Positions 9,181 to 19,377 of a stretch of 30,791 nt of DNA are shown piece after piece. Origin of the DNA: Chara braunii (lineage: Eukaryota; Streptophyta; Charophyceae; Charales; Characeae); NCBI GenBank assembly GCA_003427395.1, contig BFEA01000057.1:441973-472763 (forward strand). Reading direction: 5' to 3'. The position numbers and the translations under genes are program-made. Under the pieces are notes generated by a model. The model was not told the origin of the DNA. It ran no database searches and saw nothing but the letters and a program-made list of their open reading frames with translations. Every line of letters starts with the position of its first letter. Position 1 is the stretch's first letter.

Positions 9181-10096
9181 AGCAATTATGGCAATCCACC
9201 CTGTATGGGGGAGATTCTGTCAAAGGTTTACCTTTCTTTGGACATTGACTTAAGGGTCGACTTAGATTTTACTTAGCAAACAATATTGAGTAAGGATGTG
9301 CTATGGAGATTTATTCTCCATAGATCAATGATTTAGCTTGGGCATTCACCTGTCTTTCGATCGTTCTGATTCAAGATTTGGACTAGTTTCAGCTTGATCC
9401 TACAAAGGATCACCTTCTATTATCATTGATAACATGTCGGTTGCCGATTCGTCGGTCTACGACTCAACTCCAATCCATTCTCATTACCCGACCGAAAAGG
9501 TTTTAGCCTGGTGGTTTCTATTGTTTCATTAAGATTTTCACTTGGACTTTTATTGAATGACCATTTAACGAAGAAGCTAAGTATTTATTTTTGGAAGGTT
9601 GGACAAAGGTTGGGGCTTGCATGGCTAAAGCGAGGGGTACGAGTATCGAGAATGATTGAAGTTGACACCGTCTAGTGCGTGGACTTTTATTTGATTCTTT
9701 GATGTGATTGCAGGTATGTTTTGTGATTCGGACTTTGGAATTGGTTGCGTGCCATCACATACAAATGCATGACTAAGAGGAGGCACACTGTGATTGTGAG
9801 AAGTGATTGTCACATATTTATTCCCCACTATATATATACGTACATACCCATGTTTGAGTGTTTAAATGACCTAAAGAGCCCACGATCAAGCTGTTTTGCT
9901 ACTTAAAAATTCTTAGTCGGACGTTGGTCCTGGGCCTAGATTCGAGGTCCTTGTCCAAGACATCCCAGGTCCTAGACTCCGCGTGGAAGGGATCACCCCC
10001 CGCGCAAAGCCTATTTGCCCTGCCCACCGGGAAACTCAGCCTAAGGACCGAAGGTGCCGCGAGGGCCGAACGGTCATTCCTTCAGCCATGCAATAT
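9181..10096. other. Non-coding stretch, nothing recognised
   Basis: AT-rich to about 9900, then more balanced. Only short open frames are present, without domains. No repeat unit, tRNA fold or retroelement motif was seen. Confidence 0.4.
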
Positions 10097-10136
10097 CGTG
10101 AAGGGCTTTACCTTCACGATTGACACTCGAGTGTCA
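10097..10136. other. Adjacent hairpin and 16-bp palindrome
   Basis: CGTGAAGG and CCTTCACG (10097-10104 and 10111-10118) form a perfect 8-bp stem with a 6-nt loop. Three bases further lies the perfect palindrome TGACACTCGAGTGTCA (10121-10136). Function unknown. Confidence 0.6.
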
Positions 10137-10959
10137 CATAAGCCGTAATCGGATCCAAGAGGGACAACTTGATTATCGGCACTACATAGTATGCCATCAT
10201 TGAGGCTGCTTGCAAATTCATGCACTGCTAGCGATATGGGAAGGCTCTGCGTCTACGCGTTTTTTATACTAAGTCCCGCGCGCGTCGCCTATCCGATTTC
10301 CGCGTCGGAAGGTTATGAGGTGGATACAAAAGGGACTAGGGGTGTTGTTGTGTTGGTTGTTTTGCGTCATTCTGCATGTGTAAGTGTTGTGGTGTAATGT
10401 GTGGTGTAATGTGTGGTAAGTGGGATGCGTCCTAGTCGCTCGACGTCGAGCCGCGCTTGGGACTGCAGCCCCCCCAGTGCGTCGGTTCGCGTGCGGGTGC
10501 GATAGAGGCGTAAGACCGTGCGTGCCTCCTATGCTAGAGCAAACGAGAAACGCCCTCGGCTGGACCACCTCTGCAATTGCAACTGAATAGCTTTCGTACT
10601 GTGGACTGGTAGACCGAAGGAAGGTGACAACTCCCGTAAGGTGGAGGTAAGTCGTGCCTCCCGTAGGCCCTATCCTCTCGTAGGGGCTCGCGAGAGGTAT
10701 GGCTGGCGGTCGGAGCGGCTTGCGGAAGCTCCACATGTATCGCGATGAGGATTATACCAACTCTTGCGTGACGCGACCGGGAGGGTCCCGTCCTACACGG
10801 CGCGGGACCGATGCGCCCGACAATGGAGAACCAAAGCGTTGAATCCAAATGTCAATGAGAGCATACGCTTGCCACCACCAACGCATGTACCAGAGCCCTT
10901 CCTCCAACTTTGTGCTTAGCGCTCAGACTACGATCACTCAACTACAACTCTATGAATCG
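10137..10959. other. Non-coding stretch with short GT repeats
   Basis: GTGGTGTAATGT repeats near 10388-10415. Open frames on the minus strand (10269-10736 and 10534-10848) overlap in two frames and carry no recognisable domain, so I do not call them genes. Confidence 0.35.
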
Positions 10960-11170
10960 ACAATGCATCCTGTTGACGTCAGCAACAAAAACCGAAGTAC
11001 ATGAAGATGTACATCCTGTAGACCATCGCCAAAACCATGTGCGTGCCCTCACATCATCATCCTCATCTCTCTCTCTCTCCCTCGTCTTCTTCACCCACGT
11101 CTTCCTCCTCACGCACGAAAACCACCATCACCTCCACTGGCTATGTCCAAGCCAAGCCCGAATATGAGGG
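10960..11170 (-). repeat. LTR relic related to the LTR at 4841-5847
   Basis: Read in reverse, this region follows the order of 5391-5600: TCGGGCTTGG, CAGTGGAG, TGGGTGAAGAAGACGAGGG, a GA repeat, GATGTGA, GGCGATGGTCTACA and GTTGCTGCTGACATCAAC-like blocks. It is diverged but clearly collinear over about 200 bp. No coding part of the element is attached on either side, so it is a solo fragment. Confidence 0.6.
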
Positions 11171-11959
11171 GCTAGCTATGGCGCTGCCCACAACAGCGCC
11201 CTACACCATGTACGTTCGCACGCTGTCGCACTTTTTCCAGTCAGGCCACTTCGAGCGACCAGAAAGCCAACAGGCTGTCACGCAGGATTTGAATGCTTGT
11301 TTGCAATAAATAGATAAATTAAATCCTTTCTTGTGGCGTGCGTCCGGCTTCGAGCGAGACCCCTTCAATTGCGATCTTCGCCGGTCCCCGATCTTAGGAA
11401 TCTTTTACTTTGATTTGGAAAAACAAAGATTATGCAAATAATGATCATAAAATTCTGGTGTGCCATGCATGTATCGATTTTGCCGATTTAGGATTTTGAG
11501 AACAGTGATAAGATCAACAAAGAAAATAATCATCAAGCAATGTCAAACAGAACGAACCAAGACTAACTGACTCAAGGCAATGACAAGATCGGTGATCATG
11601 TGAGAGGAGAGGAGAGCTCTTTATCGCATCAAGGCCATAAATGAACAGACAAATCATAGATCCATTGCCACTATAGTCAGCTCTCTCTTTCCTCTCTGAA
11701 GATCATATCATACTCGAAGATCAGACAATGGTTAGTATGTTGTCCAATGATCCTTGAGCGAGTCCGCATAGTGTTGACCTGTACTTGAGAGGTCTGTTGC
11801 GGCCTGTGTCTGATGACTGTGCTCAAGTCACGAGTCTGCTCTACTCGAGATATCTGTCATGCTCAAGAAAATCTTGTCTTGCGTCCGCTGTTCTCAAAAT
11901 AGTTACTGACCTTGACACTACTTATCACATGATCGGCCTTACGGAATCGCTCACTGTGT
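11171..11959. other. Non-coding stretch, nothing recognised
   Basis: The first 100 bp may still belong to the decayed LTR. From 11340 on, nothing beyond short random frames was seen. Confidence 0.35.
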
Positions 11960-12560
11960 TGTCCTTGCTTTCACTAGGAGAGCCCGCTATGACCAGCACT
12001 ATTGTTGTTGTCACCAGGATTGCCTGTTGTGACCAGCATCATTGCTGCTACCACCAGGACCTCCCGCTGTGGCCAGCATTATCGCTGCTGTCACTGGAAN
12101 NNNNNNNNNNNNNNNNNNNNNNNNNNNNNNNNNNNNNNNNNNNNNNNNNNNNNNNNNNNNNNNNNNNNNNNNNNNNNNNNNNNNNNNNNNNNNNNNNNNN
12201 NNNNNNNNNNNNNNNNNNNNNNNNNNNNNNNNNNNNNNNNNNNNNNNNNNNNNNNNNNNCGGAACTGTCCGCTATGACCAGCATCATCGCTTGTTGTCAC
12301 CAGGATTGCCTGTTGTGACCAGCATCATTGCTGCTACCACCAGGACCTCCCGCTCTGGCCAGCATTATCACTGCTGTCACTGGAACTGTGCGCTGTGACC
12401 AGCGTCGTCACTGCTACCACCGGGACCTCCCGTCGTGGCCAGCATCGTCGCTGCTGTCACCAGAACTGTCCGCTATGACCAGCATCGTCGTTGCTACCAC
12501 TGGGACCTCCCGCTGTGGCCAGCATCATCGCTGCTGTCACCGGAACTGTCCGCTGTGACT
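11960..12560. repeat. Minisatellite, 80-bp higher-order unit of 41 + 39 bp
   Basis: Two monomers alternate. The 41-bp type contains GCTACCACCAGGACCTCCCG and the 39-bp type contains GCTGTCACTGGAACTGTCCG. Both start with ACCAGCATCATCGCTG-like sequence. The GGACCTCC block recurs at 12343, 12423 and 12503, exactly 80 bp apart. The array runs across a run of 160 Ns (12100-12259), so its true length is unknown. Because 80 is not a multiple of 3, the open frames across it shift frame in every unit and are not genes. Confidence 0.9.
12100..12259. other. Assembly gap (160 N) inside the minisatellite
   Basis: 160 undetermined bases, flanked by the same repeat on both sides. The gap length is exactly two 80-bp units, which may be an estimate or a coincidence. 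Confidence 0.98.
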
Positions 12561-13895
12561 CGACTACATCCCATGAAAACGTAGTCGAATTTACTGAAAC
12601 TGAACCGAGCGTTGAACTGAAGCTTTCCCTAAAAGCCACTCTTAGATCTAAAATCAATGCTGAGTTGAACTCGTTGATCCGAGCTCACCGAGGCTGAACT
12701 GAATTTACTGAAATTGATCTCAATTCCCTAACTCTGAATTGGACTCGAGCACAGTGAGAGTTCGACATGAGTATAACCTTAACCCCGATCAGACAATGAA
12801 CTCGAGCCTCGTCACAACATACATCTGAGCCTGATTAAGAAATAATGAGTGAGCTTGATCAGGGCAGATCTCAATCTGATTGGGAGGTAACCAAGGCTCT
12901 GTTTTAAGCGTGAAAACTCACGATCGCCTAAACATGTGCTCTGAATCTGGCTTCAGTCTGTTTTGAATGTGAAACTTGAGGTAAGTTTGAACATAAGCAG
13001 TAATTCTGAAGTAAGCTTGTTGAGAATAATTCCTGGTATATTTCCGCGCAATGTCGTGCCTTGTTCGCCGCAAAGAGTCCGTTCTCGACTCTGCTCTAGT
13101 CCTTCCGCCAGTTCAGTTCTCAAACAGGTCACATCTAGCTCTCTATAATGAATCTGCCTTTCGTTGAGTTGCCCAGTTTTCTTCGTTGAAAACCCGTTCT
13201 CAGATCTGTCCTTGCCAAACTTTGTGATCTGTTCCTCGCTTATGACAACGTTCTTAGAGCTCGGATCGTTCACAACACTAGGATGCAGTTCTACGTTGCC
13301 GTTGTTCAAACACTGCACAGCAGTGCAGTCCTACTGCCACCTGCTCAATTAATGCATGGGAGATTCTGGTGAAGCTTGCAAATGAAAACCGCAACCCAAA
13401 CAACACCAAATCTCCGTTGAAATTTTCGATTGCGACTTGCCCTGCCTCTCCGTTCAAAACAATACAACATTTATGTTGAAAATGCGGCCTCATTGGATTC
13501 GTTCTAGTCTGTCCTCGCTCAAACCCATGTCTCGTTCTTTGCACAAAGTATATTTGTCAATTTGCATTTGAACCCACCTTATAACCTAGGGGTCCGTACC
13601 TTCGTTCGAATTGTGTCCGGTCTGCTGCGCAACCCCGAATACGAGCTTAGAACTGATCTTCAAATAGAGCACATGTTATGAGCTTGATTCGAAATGTACT
13701 TAGGTTGCTGCATGGGTTGAGGATGCGAGTTTGTACTTAAGTCTTCAAACTGAAGCACCTGCAACTTCTCGGGTACTAAGGTTTAACAACTCTAAAAGAG
13801 TTGCATCACATCACAATTCAATGTTTTAATGATCACAGTGCGCTTTGCAGGGGCAATGTCACAAAATGAAGCTTGATATGCTAAGCGGAAGCACA
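12561..13895. other. Non-coding stretch, nothing recognised
   Basis: Many short TGAACT/GAGTTGAACT-like words occur near 12590-12760 but without a fixed period. Open frames on both strands at 12953-13544 lack domains. No gene, RNA or mobile element could be supported. Confidence 0.35.
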
Positions 13896-14035
13896 AATGG
13901 TTAACAGGTACCCCCACTTTTCACCCCTAGGGTAACCTTCACCACCCTTTGGTTTTCTTATAAATGGGGGTGAAAATTTGAGGGTCGGTTAACCTTCTGT
14001 CAGCGGAAGTCCGTATTCGAATCTCGTACCGGCAT
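13896..14035 (+). repeat. Inverted repeat with tRNA-like B box, possible SINE relic
   Basis: TTTTCACCCC (13918-13927) pairs perfectly with GGGGTGAAAA (13967-13976). Just downstream TCGGTTAACCT (near 13985) resembles an internal A box, and TATTCGAATCTC (14014-14025) resembles the RNA polymerase III B box GGTTCGAATCC. The spacing of about 20 nt is short for a tRNA. A tRNA-derived short element is possible; a functional tRNA is unlikely since no cloverleaf closes. Confidence 0.25.
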
Positions 14036-14444
14036 CAAGACATTATCAACAACCATGAACTCTAGAGATCGAGTACAGGACACTGCGATCCTATTGCTTC
14101 TATTTACCGCATTGATCTTTTTGCCCGGCACATAGCATACTCACATTATGCCGAACAGTTTCAGCTACTCCACCGATGTTGTGGTCACACACGGATACGG
14201 TCTGTGTGCAGGGATGCAGTATGACCTGGGTGCAGCGCTATTTGTCCCTATTCAAATCGAGCACAGGGCTGCAACGTTGTTCTCTCCCCATTCAAGGATG
14301 CAGCAGACCTTCTGCCCTTCCCTATACAACTCGAGAGTGATGCCTTCACTCCACCTAACTAAATTAAATTGCCTCTATAGCTCACAATCATGCTACAGTC
14401 CACACTACACCTAACCATGGTGAGCTCTTTTAAGTTTTAAATAC

Positions 14445-14463
14445 ATAAATAAATAAATAAATA
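14445..14463. repeat. (AAAT)n microsatellite
   Basis: About five ATAA units in a row. Confidence 0.8.
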
Positions 14464-15060
14464 TAGTCCCCCCCAGTAGGGGCATAGTTGGCTTTTAATT
14501 AAGACCAAGGCGTACATCCCGTCAAGCTTACTCGTAGGGAAGAATTTACGAGGCCCTTACTCATACAAGTCGCCGATTGCAGAGTGATCAAGCAACGATC
14601 TCCTTCAAATGTAGAAAATTAAATTAAGCATCAGGCCCGTGAGCACCATGTGACAAGGGCTGACCTTCATGTAGAGACGTCACACACGCTGCCCACAACA
14701 ATAATAACGAGTGAAGATCACTCTATTATATAGCCAATGACTCGGATTTGGACAGTAAATAAAAGACTAAATGTTCAGCACTAGGATGCCCTGGAGCAGT
14801 ATGCTCCAAGGGCTACCTTCACTTAGGGTTGTCTTGCAGTTCCTACGGTACCTTCACCAAGTGAAGAACACTCTATCACTCAAGTAATAACACAGTTTTA
14901 CAAAGTTAAAATAAAATAAAATAAACTAGACAAAAAAATATGCAGTTGCCCGTGAACAACATGCTGCCTTGACTTAGGGCCGCTGCATATTGCCCCCTGC
15001 AGTGTGACCAAGCAAATAGTCCCTTAATCATCAGACCAACGGGTCCTCTTCTCATAACTA
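14464..15060. repeat. Strongly degenerate repeats of about 150-170 bp
   Basis: Four blocks share an order of motifs: a GCCC/GTGA(G/A)CA(A/C)CATG-type start, CCTTCACTTAGGG- or CTTGACTTAGGG-like middle, GTGA(A/C)(G/C)A(A/T)CACTCTAT or GTGACCAAGCAA end, then an A-rich run such as the AAAAT repeats at 14907-14925. Starts lie near 14466, 14630, 14780 and 14943. Similarity is low, so the unit is tentative. Confidence 0.35.
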
Positions 15061-16300
15061 ATTAAACAGTAGTAATCACTCCAAACCTACTTTAACAGGG
15101 GCCGAAAGGTAGTTAGTAGATAAGGTATGAGATAAGGACTTGTCCGATGCTCATGCACAAGTGGGAGCGGATGTTTGCCTCTCATACCTCCTGCCTTCCG
15201 CTGGCTCTCTCCGCCTTGCTTTCCTTACTATTCCACTTCAAACTTCACACAGAGCCGAGAAAAAACATCAACGCTTCAAAGTGGCAGCCGCGCAGCCAAC
15301 CTTTGTGACGTCAAGACGTTGTCAAAATGAAGATCGCAACGGTCAATCTTATCAGTTTTAAATGCCCTTGATACATGCGAAAACCGATCTTCGATACGTA
15401 CCTCTAATCAAAAGTTAGTCTTTAATATACCACCATGTCGAGATACCATGCGAAAATTATCCAAGTGAGTTATCTGCAATTGAATGAACGTGAGACATAT
15501 CAAGACCAAATTCTTCGTACATGCATCTCTCACCTATGAATGCGTGTAAGTGTTGTATGTCTGCATAGGTTGAGCTGCAGAGTGTACATGATCTGCATGG
15601 GCTGAGCACCCACTCTTTCCGCCTTCTCATACTCATCTCTTTCACGTCACTTCTCTTCCATTCATTCCTTTTTTCTTCCCACAACTTCCTCAAATCTATT
15701 GGTCTCTCCATATCACTAACGCCTATCAGGTCCATGCTCATAATTAGTGATTCGATAAGAGAGTATATTATTATGAATAAATAAATCAATAAATAAAAGT
15801 CGAGCCAACCGTCTGGCCATAAGCAACAAGTTGCTCTTCCTCTCTCTCATTATCATATCTATCTCCCTTCTTTTCTATTTTCATACCTCATGCAGCACGT
15901 GTGCAACTGTCCAAAGGTAGACCAAGTGATACTCATTGAGGATCAGGCATGAGTTGAGTCCCTCCTCATGGTGCAAGAGTGGAGAGCGAGGACACTGGGA
16001 GTTGAGACTAAGTCCTTTCTCCAAGCACAACCTTCCCCTTTCCTGTATCTGACGATGTGCCACTGCTTGCCAGATGAACATCCAGAACAAATTCACCCGC
16101 TTGTGTGGAAGTAATAGTCCATCGACTATGCATGGTAGGTCTTCCGCTTCTTAACTTATGATTGAATGGTTTGCCAATCACCGCCCCCAAGGTCAGTCTC
16201 ATTTACTGGCTTAGTTCAGTCATGGTGCGTGGAAACCACAAGCTCAACTGGTGTGCCATAACAGCGCACCGACCTCCTACACCGTTTCGTGTGTAGCAAG
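15061..16300. other. Non-coding stretch, nothing recognised
   Basis: Short open frames only (for example 15789-15457 minus, 110 codons). None carries a domain. No RNA gene or mobile element is visible. Confidence 0.35.
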
Positions 16301-16800
16301 GGGAATAAGAATGAATTATCACCTAGAACATTAAGAAAAATACCTTGTTTTAATCTTTGTCTTCCGCGCACTACGAGCCTCCCCAGTTTGAACCTTAAAA
16401 GGGAAAGTATGAATGAATCTTCTGCTAGAGCTTAGGGAAATACATTGCCCAAATAGAGTGAGTCTCTTCTTATCAAACGTGAGCAACTTGCCTTTACCAA
16501 AATGAGGTTGTTGTGCCCACGCTCGCTCACCAATCAGAGGAAACCGGGATGCATCTTCAACTAGAACTTTGAAAAATACATCACCATATTATTTGTTTGC
16601 AGGCACACTGTGCCCGTTTCCCTTGAGGCGTGTGAACTTTCTCTACCTGTCCAAGTGCATGTGTAGTAGACCAACCCGTACGTGAGTTTCACGCCCGTCT
16701 CAATCCTTCCTGATCAAGTTCTCTCCCTTCACTACTCACCCAAACGAGGGAAATGACAATGAATCTTCAAATAGGACTGAAAAGTATGCACTACCATTTT
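16301..16800. repeat. Irregularly spaced degenerate repeat
   Basis: A block close to GGGAAATGAATGAATCTTC followed by CTAGAACTTTGAAAAATACATCACC recurs at 16301, 16401, 16540 and 16748. Several copies are followed by a T-rich stretch and a CGTTTC- or GTGCCC-like word. Spacing grows (100, 139, 208 bp), so it is a decayed tandem array or several insertions. Confidence 0.45.
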
Positions 16801-16880
16801 CTTTGTTCGTGGTACGTTGTGGGTATTTGCGCAATGTTCAGTTCGAATCGATCAGTTTGGGCCGCAAGTCGGCTCTCTCT

Positions 16881-17390
16881 CCCTGTGCACCAATACAAAT
16901 CCTGTCCCCGTTCTGGTCCGCTCGAGGGTGATAGGAACACNTCTGCATAAAGGTCCCCACGCGCTTGATCAGATTAAAGATCAAGATTGATGGTGTCGAG
17001 CGCTCCCAGACTCTTGTTCTTTTGTGTGTTGTACAACACGTTGGACACTCGTCTTGCGCTGTGACCAATATCGTTCCTCTCCGAATAGTTCCTGATCAGC
17101 CAGCGCCAACGAGTGCTTGAGAGGCTGCTGACACTCCCTGTGCACCAATACAAATCCTGTCCCCGTTCTGGTCCGCTCGAGGGTGATAGGAACACCTCTG
17201 CATAAAGGTCCCCACGCGCTTGATCAGATTAAAGATCAAGATTGATGGTGTCGAGTGCTCCCAGACTCTTGTTCTTTTGTGTGTTGTACAACACGTTGGA
17301 CACTCGTCTTGCGCTGTGACCAATATCGTTCCTCTCCGAATAGTTCCTGATCAGCCAGCGCCAACGAGTGCTTGAGAGGCTGCTGACACA
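16881..17390. repeat. Near-identical 255-bp tandem duplication
   Basis: Copy 1 (about 16881-17135) and copy 2 (17136-17390) align without gaps at an offset of 255 bp. I see one substitution (GTCGAGCGCT versus GTCGAGTGCT) and one N at 16941 where copy 2 has C. Each copy contains the palindrome GTGTTGTACAACAC (about 17027 and 17282) and the inverted pair CTTGATC/GATCAAG. No coding content. Confidence 0.9.
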
Positions 17391-18348
17391 CTCTTTGAGG
17401 TGCGTTGATTGTTGTTGCTTTTACTGGACATGGCTTACGGTTCAGATAAGAACAACGGATGGCGGCAATGGTCAAACTCATCTCCCCACAAAGCTCCATA
17501 AACATTAAGAAAATAAAATATACGACAAAACGTGTTTTTCCTTGTTACAAACGCATGCACGATACATAAAAAACAAGATGAAAGTAGACATCCTTTGGAC
17601 AAATAGGTGACTACTTGTGTGGCTTCCTGTTCAGCTTCCATCACTGGTCGTCATCCGAAGAGGAGCGTGCAGCCAGGTTCAGCTATTCCCGCCTTTCTCT
17701 AACCCTCAGTCGCTAGCCTCCATAGATAACATTTGAAGTGGAGTCAACGTTTATAGTTCCCAATCACCCGACTAGATCACTGCTAGGTCACGACCGTCTG
17801 TCGTTAGTATTTTGACACAACCGCAGACCACAATCTGGCGAGTCAAGCACACTCTCTGATTCGCTTCAGCCACTGGTCAGTCATCCCTCCCGTTTGGTCG
17901 TTGCTGCTAATATCACTGTTATGATCGACTGACAGTTGGGCTGAAATCAATGGTCAACATATCCCATCACTGGTAACTCTCTCTCACACTCTACGTCTCT
18001 CTATAGGCTTGTTATGCCTTACACATCACAACGCGTAAGTAGTGTGTGTCCTCGACTGCTGACCGAGAAAAGTCAAAACCCTAGACGTTGTTACTGCCAA
18101 GTGGTCGCCCGACAAATGCCTGCACCGTGTGCATGACAAAACCCTTGTCCTCTCATAGAATGCCAGGTGGCGGATCCGCGGGTCAACACGTGGCACACGA
18201 GCCAACACTTGCGTGTGTCGAAAACGGGGAAGGTACCGCCCCAGTGGGCCAAGCTCACTGGTACTACCATTGACGCTTATTCCATGTACGGGTCCAACAG
18301 CACTCTCTGGTCTTGATCCAAGCCTCGTGAATGCGAATATGGCCGCGA
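17391..18348. other. Non-coding stretch, nothing recognised
   Basis: No gene, LTR or array could be supported. Some of it may be the far end of the old LTR that starts at 19296, if the putative SINE interrupts that LTR, but I could not align it. Confidence 0.3.
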
Positions 18349-18668
18349 TTTTTTTTTTTTTTTTTTTTTTTTGAGGCTAATCGAGCCCTTCACACAACAA
18401 CATTTAGCGGTAGCTTCTCAGCAAGAGTGACCATGGAAGGGTCAGGGCTAATTAGTTTGATGAAGCAAAATAAAAATAAACAAAATAAAATAAAATGATG
18501 TAAACTACGATGAGCACACATTGACACAACTCTCCAGCCATATATCATGGTTAACAACTGGCGTGCATTAAACTCTCCTCTGGCACGCAGTGCAGCCTCT
18601 TGATGTCAAGTAGAGCGGACTGGACCGCGGTTCCCTACCAGGTCAGAACCTCTTAACCAGTGTGGCAA
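18349..18668 (-). mobile_element. Possible SINE with 24-nt A tail
   Basis: On the minus strand an unbroken run of 24 A (18372-18349) ends a segment of about 300 bp. Its opposite end holds TGGTTAAGAGG (18659-18649), 9 of 11 matches to the RNA polymerase III A box, and a weak B-box-like GGTCCAGTCC (18626-18617). That is the layout of a tRNA-derived SINE copied by LINE reverse transcriptase. It lies where homology to the old LTR ends. No convincing target duplication: only CGCGG is shared by both flanks. An A-rich block at 18467-18496 is internal. Alternative: a processed transcript or a simple poly-T expansion. Confidence 0.35.
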
Positions 18669-18669
18669 T

Positions 18670-19296
18670 TTTGATACACCGCGGAGGCTCGTGAGCAGGG
18701 AGCCTGGTACACCGCGGTCTGTGAGCAGGGAACCTGGTATGCACGGGAGGTAAGCGAGCGGACGCCTGACACACAGCGGAGGGCAGGGACACAGCGCCCT
18801 CCGAAAACGCGCGTGGGCATTTGCGCTAGCAGCAACACGTGAGCGCCCCCGCCAGCAGCGCTACTGCCCACTCCACCAAGTAGCAAAATATTTGCCTCGT
18901 ACCCCAGCCCTTTTCCTATATGGAAAGTGGGGGGCCGCGTTGCCTTCAACTTGCCCACGTGAGGCCAAGTTTCCAGTAGCTTCAGTCTCGACCAAAGTGT
19001 CTGCGCCCGGGCCCGTTCAGGCGGTGGCCTGGCATCGAATTGGTTAGGCCTGCCCAACCACCCGGGCACAAACGTGCAGTGTTCTCTGCTTCTACCACAT
19101 TGCTGGAAGAGCCTGAAAGGCTCACGAATATCTCAGATTCTCACGAGCAAGGCGGAGGTAACCAACTCGCGCGTGGCAACTGTCTGACACCCACCAAGAT
19201 CTGCAAAAATTAACAAGTTCAGGGCACATTGAGATTCAGGGTGCACGTGCTTGTTGCAGGGCCTTGCGCAGTGTGTCGAGGGGTGAAGTCCTCCCA
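18670..19296 (-). repeat. 3' LTR (partial) of the older, interrupted chromovirus
   Basis: It starts TGGGAGGACTTCACCCCTC immediately after a polypurine tract (19310-19297) on the minus strand and follows the same order as the LTR at 4841-5847. Shared landmarks include CAGTTGCCACGCGC, GGTTGGGCA(G/C)GCCTAACCAATTCG, GAACGGGCC(T/C)GGGCGCA, the CATATAGGAAA promoter-like box (near 18917) and AGCGCTGCTGG. The GCCCGCC hairpin is lost here. Homology can be followed to about 18780 and becomes unclear before 18670. Within 18670-18760 the words CCAGG(T/C)TCCCTGCTCAC and CCGCGGTGTA are repeated. A far end cannot be placed. Confidence 0.7.
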
Positions 19297-19310
19297 CTCC
19301 CTCCTCCTTT
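19297..19310 (-). other. Polypurine tract of the older element
   Basis: AAAGGAGGAGGGAG on the minus strand, directly followed by the TG of the LTR at 19296. Confidence 0.75.
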
Positions 19311-19377
19311 ACGTCGATAGCACTCTGAGAAGCCACTATACAGCGGGCTGTTTCCCTTTCAAATTCCGTTCATAACT

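Noticed and set aside
10269-10848. Overlapping 155- and 104-codon minus-strand frames
   Set aside because: Low-complexity Thr/His-rich text from GT-rich DNA, with no domain.
11785-12398. Open frames across the N gap (up to 177 codons)
   Set aside because: They consist of 80-bp minisatellite units and undetermined bases; 80 is not a multiple of three, so the frame changes each unit.
11960-12560. CRISPR array
   Set aside because: Units are contiguous with no unique spacers.
18600-18668. Functional tRNA gene
   Set aside because: An A box is visible but no cloverleaf or good B box; a tRNA-derived SINE head is more likely.
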